The notes beneath the pieces are model-generated. The model saw only the letters and a program-made list of their open reading frames with translations, ran no database searches and was not told the origin of the DNA. Below, piece by piece: positions 1 through 9,546 of a stretch of 64,000 bases of DNA. The translations under genes and the position numbers were made by a program. Within the stretch, counting starts at the first letter, position 1. Each line of letters begins with the position of its first letter. This stretch comes from Lathyrus oleraceus (taxonomy: Eukaryota > Streptophyta > Magnoliopsida > Fabales > Fabaceae), in NCBI RefSeq assembly GCF_024323335.1, contig NC_066583.1, positions 414,110,031-414,174,030 on the forward strand, written 5' to 3'.

Positions 1-1882
1 TTGGTAGAAGGATTAGCGGTCAGTTGTATTTAATGTAACCCTTTTCCATGTAAATTAGCATTTTCAACTTTGTAAAGATCTATGGAGTCTTGTCATTTAC
101 AAACTACCATTCTATTAATATAATGTTGAGCTTTTATCCAATTGTTTCTACTCTTATTTATTTCAGGAAAATAGTTTTAAATTTTATTATCATCATTTTT
201 TAAATTAAATTTTTTAATCAAAATCATTTTCTTAAACATATAAAAGCAAGAATTTTTCAGAGGCAGTTCTAAAGCAATATCAACAACATTTCGAAAAAAT
301 AGCAAGTCTTAAGTGTGGAGCTCTATGGGACCCCCAAGAAGATAACCCTTCAGGTATCCTTAGCTGAGATTGTTGATCCAGTTCCCCTGCAGAGTGTTTG
401 ATCCCCAGCAGAGCTTCTATACTTTTCCCAGTTGAGTTAGTTGATTCAGTCCCCGGCAGAGTTTGTGTGTTTCTTAGCAGGATTGATTTTCTGTTTTGAT
501 CTTCAGCAGAGTAAGATCAATTTCCCCAGTAGATCACGTTGGTTTCTCCGCCAATAGCCATCCGACTCACTCCCAGTCAGAGTTTCCTCTTGGTTTCTGA
601 GCAGCTATTTGTGTTTATCCTCTGTATGGTTGTCTCCCTTTTGATATGATGTTGACCTAAAATTCCCTACAAATTCAATAATATTTCCTTTCCTTAGTAG
701 ATCTCCTCCTTCCCTAGATAATGTTGAGCCTTTGGGATGTTGATCTCTCTGTTCTCTGGAAGTTGTATCCCTTGTTGTGGATTGACCGAGGATTATACCG
801 ATGATTCAAATTTTTGCGACACCTTTGTATCCTTTGCGATTGTTTTGTTAGCATAATCATCATATATACAGATACATATACATATACGTATACACTCATA
901 TAATTTCATGATTATAAAATTTTTTATAATCATATTTGTTGATTCATTGTCTGAGATTCTTATTCTTTGTTATGGCAGTACTTTATCCCCATAAAAATCT
1001 GGCGTTTGTCCTCCTTCAATTGTAGAGTGTCAGCCCCTTAAGCAGAAAGATTTTAACCTTTCTTCCTTCCCCACTGAGTTATTTCCTCGTGGATGATCAT
1101 TGTTTTAGTTTCCTCCCCAGTTGATTACCTGGATGGAATTACTCCCCTTGAGCTATATGCTCATTGGGTTAAGTCTTGATTGACCTTTTCTTTCTAGATC
1201 TTACTTAGATAGATGCTTTTGGTCTCCTGAGAGCCTATTACCCAGTAGCCGGTAATATTTTTCTCATGTTTTTCACTTTTTTCCCAATACCCGACAAGAG
1301 CAACTTTTTCTCCCCAGCGGATTCGTTTTCACGTTTCCCTAGGAACTATATCCTTGATATGTTCATCCTAACCGATGACGGATACTTTCTTCCCTTTTCT
1401 TAAGACTATCCTTGATATATTCATCCTAACCGATGAAGGATATTCTCATCCTTGGTATTCTACCCAGAAAAAAGGTAGTTGTAATCCCTATTTTGTTCCC
1501 CAGAGGGTTAATCCCATGATATGTTCATCCTAACGGATGACGGATTTCCTTCTCTTTGCGGTCTTCTACCTAGTAACCGGTAGTTATAAATCCTGCTCTT
1601 CCCATCAACAGAATCTATCCTTGATATGTTCATCCTAACCGATGATGAATTTTCTCTTTGATGGTCTTCTATCCAGTATTCGATAGATGTAATTCCTACT
1701 TTATGTTCAGTTGGTTTATCCTTGATATGTTCATCTTAACCAATGACAGATATCCTCCTTAACAATTCCCTAGGCAAGACTATCCTTAATATGTTCATCT
1801 TAACCGATGATGAATTTTCTTTACTTTGAGTCTATCCTTGATATGTTCACCTTAACCGGTGGAGGATATTCTCATCTTCGGT
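1..1882 (+). mobile_element. Element E: 3' non-coding fragment of an Ogre-type retrotransposon
   Basis: No coding sequence is visible. Bases ~20-190 align with the reverse complement of ~36780-37000 in element C, the tract just after pol. Bases ~1125-1860 align in the same orientation with 16965-17800 of element A, sharing GGATGGAATTACTCCCC and the repeat array that follows. Between them lie many short pieces of the type CCCCAGCAGAG, typical of the tract between pol and the 3' LTR in these elements. The fragment is plus strand while the pol remnant it abuts (element B) is minus strand. It may be an inverted piece of B or part of another copy; the window does not decide. Confidence 0.8.
1351..1866 (+). 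repeat. Seven-copy interspersed motif array, element E
   Basis: The motif TCCTTGATATGTTCATCCTA, followed by ACCGATGACRGAT, recurs at 1351, 1409, 1512, 1618, 1719, 1783 and 1835 with substitutions. A second motif of the form TACCCAGTAACCGGTAG lies between several copies. Element A has the same array, also with seven copies, at 17194-17820. It lies between pol and the polypurine tract and has no open frame. Confidence 0.85.
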
Positions 1883-1900
1883 CCACCAAAATCTTTCGGT
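1877..1900. other. Head-to-head rearrangement junction E/B
   Basis: Plus-strand 3' tract sequence ends near 1882 and minus-strand RNase H sequence begins near 1897. The hexamer TTCGGT occurs at 1877-1882 and 1895-1900 with 12 bp of unassigned filler between them. This looks like an end-joining or template-switch product rather than a retrotransposon insertion, because no LTR terminus is present. Confidence 0.65.
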
Positions 1901-3248
1901 GAATTTCTTACTGAGGTAGTAAATTGCAAAATATTTCTTTCCAATCTCATCTTACTGACCAAGAATGCAACCTATACTATCTTCAAGCACAGTCAAATAC
2001 CTGATCAATGGTCTTCCTTCAACAGGTGGAGACAAAATCGGCGGTCCAAGTAGATATTCTTTGATACTGTCAAAAGCTTTCTGGAAGTCTTCGGTCCAAT
2101 CACAAGATTAATCTTTCCGAAGAAGCTTGAATATAGGCGCACATGTGGCAGTCATGTGGGAAATGAATCTTGAGATATAATTCAAGCTGCCGAGAAAACC
2201 CCTGACTTGCTTCTCAGTTCTAGGCACAAGCATCTCTTGTATTGCTTTGACCTTGGCAGGATCGACCTCAATACCCTTCTTGCTGACAATAAAGCCCAAC
2301 AACTTACCAGAACAAACACCAAAAGTACAATTATTTAGATTCAAGTGGAGTTTATACTTCCTCAAACACTGGAATAGCTTCAACAAATGATCAACATGTT
2401 CCTCTTCATCAATAGATTTAACAATCATGTCATCGACATAAACTTTAATCTCTTTATGCATCATATCATGAAAAAGAGTAGTCATTTCTCTTTGGTAAGT
2501 TGCACCAACATTCTTTAAACCGAAAGGCATCACTCTATAACAGAATGTTCCCCAAGGTGTAATGAATGTGGTATTCTCCATATCTTCGGGTGCCATATTG
2601 ATCTGATTATATCCGAAAAATCCGTCCATAAACGAAAAGACTTTGAATTTAGTTGTATTGTCCACCAACATACCAATGTGTGGCAGAGGGAAATCATCTT
2701 TCGAACTGGCTTTGTTCAAATCTTTATAATCAATGCAGTTACGTACTTTTCCATCCTTCTTCGATATGGACACAATATTGGCCACCCACTATGGAGACTT
2801 GGCAATCACAAGGAAATCGACATCAATCTACTTTTCCACTTCTTTGATCTTCACTTCCATATCGGGATGCATTCTTCTCAACTTCTGCTTGACTGGCGGG
2901 CATTCTAGATTCCACGACAATCTATGCTCCACTATCTCAGAATCCAAACCAGGAATGTCTTGATAGGACCAAGCAAACACATCTGAATATTCTCGGAGAA
3001 GATCAATCAACCCCTTCTTAACATTTGGACACATTCGAGACCCAATCTTGACTTCCTTCACATAATATTCAGAATCCAAGTTAACTAGCTCAATCTGCTC
3101 TTCGAAAGGCCGAATGGCTTTTCCTTCACGCTCAAGAATACGAGACAATTCATCATTCACTTCTTCATCACTTTCCTCCTCAGCCTCAAACATGGGGAAT
3201 TCAAAATTTGGAGAAGGATCATTGTATTCAATGGGGTTAGAAACCAAC
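1897..3248 (-). pseudogene. Element B reverse transcriptase and start of RNase H (truncated)
   Basis: This is Ty3/gypsy pol, copying element RNA into DNA in the particle. Visible RT motifs are FMDGFFGYNQI, FITPWGTFCYRVMPFGLKN and the catalytic box YVDD at 2429-2440, which is intact. The N-terminal linker (NPIEYNDPSPNFEFP) begins straight after the intron acceptor. A frame change lies near 2785-2830 and an in-frame TAA near 2110, where A and C have Gln. The frame then runs into RNase H and is cut at ~1897 by the inverted junction. Most RNase H, the second RNase H and integrase are missing. Confidence 0.9.
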
Positions 3249-3506
3249 CTGCATAATGATTTGATATTTGGATTTTAGAGAAGTGAATTTGTGACAAAAT
3301 ATTATGCAGATGGAAAATTATATTATTTATTCATGTTTTTTGTGATTATCATTTTCAGAATAAAGCAAAAAGTAAAAACAAAACATCATAGATGTGGATG
3401 AATAGAATTATATTTTATTAATGATCAAATTGAAAATGCCTAGACAATGTTCGCTTCTCCCTTAGGCATAGGAGAAGGATTTTTGAAAACAAATAAAAGT
3501 AATTAC
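3249..3506 (-). other. Ogre pro-RT intron, element B (258 bp)
   Basis: On the minus strand the donor is CTAA|GTAATT at 3506 and the acceptor is TTATGCAG|GTTGG ending at 3249. The two flanking codon parts join as AA|G, giving Lys-Leu-Val-Ser-Asn in frame with the RT linker, so splicing links protease to RT in phase 2. Position and size agree with the introns at 14634-14886 and 40704-40969. A spliced intron at this place is a known hallmark of Ogre elements. Confidence 0.85.
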
Positions 3507-4615
3507 TTAGATTGATGCATAATAACAGGAATATTAATAGTAGTCCAATTGTTGCCAGCTTTTCCATGCGTCATAAAATTGGTGCAGTCTTCCTCTTCGC
3601 CATCATCAAGCACGGCAGCTAAATGTTGTTCATTGCCATCTTCGACATTTCCATCTTCGATAATCTTTGAATGAGGACATAGGGGCCCCAACTCTCTTTT
3701 CAATAGCAATAGATAAGGCTTGCAATGGAGTTCCAACCTCATCCTCAGCTTTAACATAAGAGAAAGATGATAGGTGCCTGACTAGCAGCGCCTTCTCCCC
3801 ACCGACCATAACTAGCTTCCCATTTTTTTACAAACATGAGCTTCTGGTGTAACGTGGAGGTAACAACTCCCACCTCATGAATCCATGGCCTTCCTAACAG
3901 ACAGCTGTAGGCTGGATGGATATCCATTACCTAGAAAGTACGCTGGAAGTCACTCAGACCTATCTTCACCGAAAGGTCCACTTCTCCAATCATAGTTTTG
4001 CGCGAACCATCAAAAGCTTTGACGATCACGCCGCTATATCTCATAGGCACTCCTTGATATAACAGTTTTGACAATGTTAACTTTAGAAGTACATTCAACA
4101 AAGATCCGGTGTCAACCAACACATTTGACAAAGCGTCATCTTTGCAGTTCATGGAGATATGCAAAGCCAAGTTATGATTTCTACCCTCCTCGGGGAGTTC
4201 TTCATCACAGAAATTGAGATTATTACAGGAAGTGATGTTATCCACAATATGATCAAACTGATCCACCGTAACATCATGTTCCACACACGCTTGCTCAAGA
4301 ACTTTCTGCAGTGCTTCTATGTGTGCTTCTAAATTCATCAACAAAGACAATACTGAGATCTTTGAGGGGGTTTGGAGCAGCTGCTCCACCATGCTGAACT
4401 CACTCTTCTTTATCATCCTGAGTACCTCATTATCATCATTAGGCTTCAAGCTGCTAGATTCACCATACTGACACCTTGGAGCACTAACCGATTCTACAAC
4501 AGGCACCTCCACCTTCTTACTAACAGCTGAATCTTCTACATTCTTTGGGAACACACGACCATTGCGGGTCACTTTAGTATCATTAGCAATGCTTATGACA
4601 TATCTGGTCATTGGC
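3507..4615 (-). pseudogene. Element B protease region (C-terminal part, interrupted by A)
   Basis: Aspartic protease of the gag-pro polyprotein, which cuts the precursor in the particle. The catalytic motif reads DTGS at 4102-4113, in the context NVLVDTGSLLNVL. It is followed by a conserved stretch with SRKTMIGEVDL, then several frame breaks around 3757-3931, then the acidic tail (DGEEEDCTNF) up to the intron donor. Upstream residues (VTRNGRVF) meet element A at 4615, and their natural continuation (GPVPYA, YQYNATM) is read from 22811 rightward on the minus strand. Confidence 0.85.
4611..4615 (+). repeat. Target-site duplication of element A, left copy
   Basis: TTGGC directly precedes the TGTAAG terminus at 4616. 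The right copy, TTGGA at 22806-22810, follows the terminal GCTACA. Four of five bases match, as expected for a 5-bp Ty3/gypsy duplication with one later mutation. Confidence 0.75.
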
Positions 4616-5353
4616 TGTAAGACCCCAATTTTGACCCTAAGATCCCTTATGCAATTTCATCAAAAGCATTAGCATTGGGATCATGTCTTGGCATCCTCCT
4701 TTCCCCTTTTCATTGGGTTTGTTTTGGGAGAGATCACCAAGCACTTTGTGATTATATCATACTTGTATTTTATCATTTCACTAACCAAAATACCAAAAAT
4801 ATGTCTTTGTATTTGCCTAACTCTTTTGTAGGTGGGGCATGATCTCATTGATTCATCAAGATCACATCTAGGGTTTAAGACCCTCATGAACAAAGATCAC
4901 AACCAATAATTGATTCAATAATGGTTATGAACATCATATATGAGTCCCAATGTTCTCTACATGTTATATTTATCAAGTTTCCTTCAAGAGTTTGAGGGTG
5001 ATTTGCCTTGGAAACCCTAGTTTGACTAGGTATCTTGAGTAACTTCTCCAATAAGCTATATCACCAATTGATGAAATTTATCAAGGGGAACATCAAATTT
5101 CATCATCTTATGCATATATGATATACCATGAGCCAATAAAGTCAAGAGAATTGGAAATTAGCAAGTTGGTTGATGGTGGTTGGCCAGATGAATTCATCTG
5201 ATAAAAAATGGGTCTCCCTAGACCCTATCTCCTACAATTTTCACCATATGAAAATGATTCCAAGAGAAAACATACTATAAATGACATTACAAACAACTTT
5301 CATGTTGATACCTAGAGCTATTTTTTCTTGGAAAATCATTTTCTATGTTCGCA

Positions 5354-5552
5354 ACATTATAGGTCATTTTGCCTAAACCCTAATTTGAAAGTCAATTTCC
5401 CAAGGCCATAACTTGCTCCATTTTTATAAGATGAAAGATTTCCAAGTTGAACAATCAAATTCAAGATGTGTACTTCAATGTTTATGTATGGAGTGAGAGC
5501 TAATTCAACTTTTATGAGCATGTGATATGAGGCTACATTATAGGTCACTTTT
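5354..5552 (+). promoter_or_regulatory. Paired U3 motif, element A 5' LTR
   Basis: ACATTATAGGTCATTTT at 5354 and ACATTATAGGTCACTTTT at 5535 are 181 bp apart, about 550-720 bp upstream of the TATA box. The same pair with the same 181-bp spacing occurs in the LTRs of B (53975, 54156) and C (50850, 51031). Role unknown; a U3 control element is an inference. Confidence 0.5.
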
Positions 5553-6077
5553 GACCTATACCATTGAACCAGTGATTTTTCCAAACTTCAAAAATGCATA
5601 ACTCTTTCAGTTGAAATCCAAATGACATGAAATATGTGACCACTTTGAACGTCTTTGAGAGAGATACAACTTTGATGAAGACAATTTTCTCATTTGAAGC
5701 TCCCATAAAAAGATAAGCAAGGTGGAATATTGAGGCATATGAGTCGACACCAAGAAAAATTTTGATGTCAAATTTTTCCAAACTTCCACCTCAAATTTCT
5801 CCAAGTTCCATGCTCCAAATGAAAAAGTGTTCAACATCAAACTTGTTCCTCTTGATCTCACCTTTCCAAAGAGATCAAACGCATCCATTTTGGACTTGAA
5901 ATTCATAGGTTGTGCATGGCTTAAACAGGCAGATATCATTTGGCATGGATCCAACTTCAAGCATCAATGTTCAATTTCCTTACATTCGAAGCTTGCTTTA
6001 ACACATTTGATCATTCATTTTGGACTTCAAACCATTATTTCGTGGGCCTATGCGTGCAAATATCACATGGATTTGGC

Positions 6078-6085
6078 TATAAATA
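6078..6085 (+). promoter_or_regulatory. TATA box, element A 5' LTR
   Basis: TATAAATA in the context GGCTATAAATACAGCTGC, 1.46 kb into the LTR. The same sequence lies at the matching place in the 3' LTR (19924), and the LTRs of B, C and F have an equivalent box. It is the probable start region for genomic RNA, so U3 is about 1.5 kb and R-U5 about 2.6 kb. Confidence 0.75.
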
Positions 6086-8627
6086 CAGCTGCATTTGCTC
6101 AGAAATCACACACACGTTGCGCCAGCTTTGAATCTCTATTGAAAACCCTTCACTCTCATAGGATAACCCTGATAAATTCATTTGAATTTGAGCTTGAATC
6201 CCCACTATTTTGGAATTCAATTCTCCAGGAGTCCATTGCTTCTAAACCTTTCCATTCCCCTCCTGCAAGCAATTGAAGTGAAGCCAAGCACGATTCATAT
6301 CAAGATCCATAGTGTTCACACCTCCATTTAAGGTTATTGCTCAATTCCATTGATTCTTGAGTTGTTTGAAGTCCTACCAATGTAGGAAAGAAGATTGAGT
6401 TGCTTTGAGGCCAAACCGAAGCAACTCAGATTATGAACCTCATTTTTCAATTCCACATATCTCTTAATCTATTTGGAATTGGACGAATTGGGGGTCATAT
6501 TCGTGCTCAGTGATGTTTTTTTCTTTAAGATCATGTCCCTGTTTTGTATTTTGGTGATGGTTCATCTCAACCAGTCCGGTGGAGCTCACCGGAGAAGACA
6601 ACCGGATCTCTGGCTCTGATGATGATGTGTCTTGAGTCTGAACCATGAGATCCATCTTCCACGTTTTAATCTTATCTGTTCCTTGTGAATACCATGTGTA
6701 CATCGCTGTTGACTTGGACATATGTGGAACGCGTGTTCTGGATCATCAGATTTGCCACCTCAATTAAAGAGGGAGATCTGATGGTCCACGTATTTATGGA
6801 TTTTCTGAATTTCATTTTAATTCCATTTTCTTCAATAATTCATAATAAATTTAATATTGATCCAAAAAATATGGGACTTTCACCAAAAAATTTCAAATAG
6901 TTTTCTCTTTCATATTCTGAATTAAAATTATTTTTTGGATCATTATCAATATTTTTCATGAATTAATTGATTTTGCATTTGTTTTTAATTGTTTAAAAAT
7001 ATTTTTAAGTGTCCAAAGATTATGAAATTTTTTCTCCAACGTCCTTTGACCTTGTTTGACCTATGATAAATCTCATGGCTATTTATTTGGTGTTTTGATG
7101 AGATTTTAGGATTTGGACAAAACAAATTTGAATTTAATGCATTATTTTACTATTTTTATTGAATAAATGCCCTTTTAATTGTATTGACCATTTGTATTGA
7201 CTTAATTGAGTTTCTTATTTGTTCTTCTGCCTTGGTCAAGGTTGATTTGACTTTGTTCTCCAAAGAATGTCTTGAAATCAAAAAGCAAAACAAAACTAAC
7301 TACAAACTTACTAACTATTAACTTTTAACTTCAAGTCTTTACTTTAATGCAATTTACTTTTAATACTTTATTTCATTTTCCATTATACATATCATTCTAA
7401 TTGTTTATGTTAATGTAATTTTCACTTTGTCCATTTGGACCATATTGTGTGATATATTTTGTTTGTGTATACTTTGCTTGTTTGTATGGTCTTTGACCAT
7501 TAATGTACATAATAATAACAAAAACCCTAAAAGACTTTTGAGTGGACTGATGGTTTGATCTTGGACAAATGGACTTAGAATCTAGACAACCTCCATAAGC
7601 TAATGGACTTGGCCAATGCCAAATTGTTGAAGAACCAAGTGCTTGCAATTTGAAATTCATCTGATGTATCTTTGAAGACCTCTTTAAGTTTATCTGCAAC
7701 TTGATCATTGTGTAGCTATTATTTTGAACCTGTGACTTGTGGAATTCATTTGTTACATAGGCTATTTTGAAAAAGATCATGAAGGGGATAAGATTGGATG
7801 ATACCATCTTTATTTGATGCCTTTGCTCTTCAAGATTGATATAATTGTGCAGTTGTGTGTTGTTTGATTCTCAAAGTCCAAAGGGAATTCTTGGTTTCTA
7901 TTGACATACTTGTCTATTGGATTGCTACCCATTTGGTCAGATCTTTTCAACTCTAAACTTTTAATTTTTGTACATAGGATAGTCTCTTCATCTTCTCCCC
8001 ATTTCTCTAATTTCAAAATCTCTCCCTTCATTTTCAAAACCTTCTTTGTGTGAACTACTTTTGTTCTAAAGTTAGACCACTTTTGCAAAAGGTAGAAACT
8101 TTGGCCTTATGCCATTGCATTTTCAAACTTATTTTCTTAAATCAAACTTGTAAGTGAACTTAACTATACTTGACTTAAATTTTTTTAAAAAAAAAAGCCA
8201 AGAAAGAGATAACTCATTCAAACCCTTTTTAGGCCCTTTTTCCTTTCGAACTTAAAATTTTGTTAAAACCAACACACTCATTTTGAAAATTATAGCACGA
8301 ACTTTGAGGTTTTGATCTCTCATTTATATGTTGGTACGTAGGCACAAGACCAAAGATCTTGTCAAACACAAAAATATAATTAATGAATTCTTTTCTCATC
8401 CCCCCATTCTATTTGTTTGTAAACATCGCTTTGTATAAAATACATATGCACACAAAAAGGGCTCCCTAGGAGTACCTAGGACACTTTGGGGTGCTAACAC
8501 CTTCCCTCTGTGTAACAACCCCCTTACCTGTGATCTCTGATTTTAATTAGTTTTTATTTAAAAACTTCATACTAATTGGGATTTGTTCGTACTTTTTCCC
8601 TTTTCCCTTGGAAATAATAAAAATGCG

Positions 8628-8637
8628 GTGGCGACTC
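8628..8637 (+). other. PBS-core copy in U5, element A
   Basis: GTGGCGACTC lies 74 bp upstream of the matching part of the PBS (GTGGAGACTC at 8702). The same core occurs in U5 of B, C (47028-47037) and F (60383-60392). Confidence 0.6.
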
Positions 8638-8699
8638 TTGTTAATTGATCTCTAGCTTATCCATAGTTTGATGATCATGAATTTCCCGCTACAAAAGTT

Positions 8700-8720
8700 A
8701 AGTGGAGACTCTGCTTGGCA
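8700..8720 (+). other. Primer binding site, element A
   Basis: AAGTGGAGACTCTGCTTGGC starts 6 bp after the LTR end. C has AAGTGGCGACTCTCCTGGGG at the same place and B has AAGTGGAGACTATGTTGGGG. This is the Ogre-type primer site; reports assign it to a tRNA-Arg, which I cannot confirm here. A is mutated at several positions relative to the C version. Confidence 0.75.
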
Positions 8721-9546
8721 GTAGTCTCCAGTGGGTTTAGCCTACTTTTTGTGTGAATATATTTGTATATATGTGTGTATGATATAATCTGCTTATTGTG
8801 CTTGGTGATCTCTGAGTGGTGAGATAAGTTCTAACCCGAACTTGAGTGCAATTAAGATAGGAGCATGGTATAGTCATGTTCGACTTGTGTGGAGTAGTCC
8901 TTAACATGTTGGCTTGAGATCCATCTACTCAGTGGAGATTCTTTTGGATTTGGAAATGTCACACAAGTATTTGTTGTTAGGCCTTACTATCTCTAATCTG
9001 GGTCCGAGAAGCTGAGGACCTTAGAACACCTAACCCATCTTGGCCTATTTAGGACGTAGTGCGGAAACTTTTCAGGTGTAGACTTGATAACAGTTGTTAC
9101 GCGACACTACACTTAGACGAGTTTCTCTTGAGAATATTATGGGTTGATGAGTCAGTCATCTTAACCTGTAATATCCGATAGATGGAATTCAGACTCTGGG
9201 AACTTTCTAGACAATGATCTACAGGTTTTTATCCTTAGTTCACTCCTTTGGGATGGTTCTTACCCAGACTCCATGCTCGTGACTTGCAACAAACCCTTGA
9301 TTCTTGGTTGATCCAATCCAATCTTGTCAATATCAATGGAACTTGGGTGTTGATAAGGTGTAAACCATAATCCACCAAAATGGATGATTGATCTTGACAA
9401 TAACTTGATTCATCCCTTGACCTTTGTTTGCCTTGTGTGTGGTCCCTTACTTGTGATTGTTGCATTCATGCATTTCATGTGCATCATAACATTCATCACA
9501 CAAAATTTCAAGGAACTAAGGTTTCATTTGCAAATATTTTTAGATC
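8721..9546 (+). other. Element A leader (5' untranslated region)
   Basis: 826 bp between PBS and ORF1 without a usable frame. It is conserved in order in B (26300-27100, minus), C (46086-46942, minus) and D (59740-60319, minus), including a stretch with CCATAATCCACCAAAATGGA near 9368. It ends with one arm of the inverted repeat that brackets ORF1. Confidence 0.7.
9504..9541 (+). repeat. ORF1-bracketing inverted repeat, 5' arm, element A
   Basis: Contains TTTCAAGGAACTAAGG and TTTCATTTGCAAATAT just before the ORF1 ATG. The reverse complement of 11152-11187 reads TTTTCCAAGGAACT then ATATCATCTGTAAATAT, so the two arms can pair. Its end, CAAATATTTTTAG, also resembles a 3' splice site. B, C and D carry the same pair. 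Confidence 0.7.

Larger units (their letters stand above)
1897..4615 (-). mobile_element. Element B, left part (RNase H, RT, intron, protease)
   Basis: Read on the minus strand, this is the downstream part of an Ogre element whose upstream part resumes at 22806. The gag-pro reading stops at 4615, where element A begins, and its missing N-terminal portion is found directly to the right of A, so A interrupts B. Integrase, 3' tract and 3' LTR of B are absent here; the piece ends at the rearranged junction near 1897. Confidence 0.9.
4616..8693 (+). repeat. Element A 5' LTR (4078 bp)
   Basis: Starts TGTAAGACCCC and ends CCCGCTACA, immediately before the PBS region. Aligns along its length with 18387-22805. 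Compared with that copy it keeps ~350 bp (about 6735-7055) lost there, and lacks ~545 bp present there (insertion point ~7256). It contains the promoter TATA box, two copies of a U3 motif, and a U5 copy of the PBS core. Peptide-length open frames inside it (for example 5827-6276) cross the TATA box and recur only where the LTR recurs, so they are not genes. Confidence 0.93.

Noticed and set aside
1351..1866. Array considered as CRISPR-like
   Set aside because: Repeats are degenerate, spacing irregular, the context is a plant retrotransposon tract, and no cas genes exist.
5827..6276. 149-codon plus-strand open frame in the A 5' LTR, partly repeated at 19781-20122
   Set aside because: It spans the TATA box, has no family similarity, and its repetition is explained by the two LTRs.
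7397..8088. Minus-strand frames in the A 5' LTR repeated at 21593-22152
   Set aside because: Same peptide in both places only because the LTRs are duplicates; antisense to the element and broken in the B LTR.
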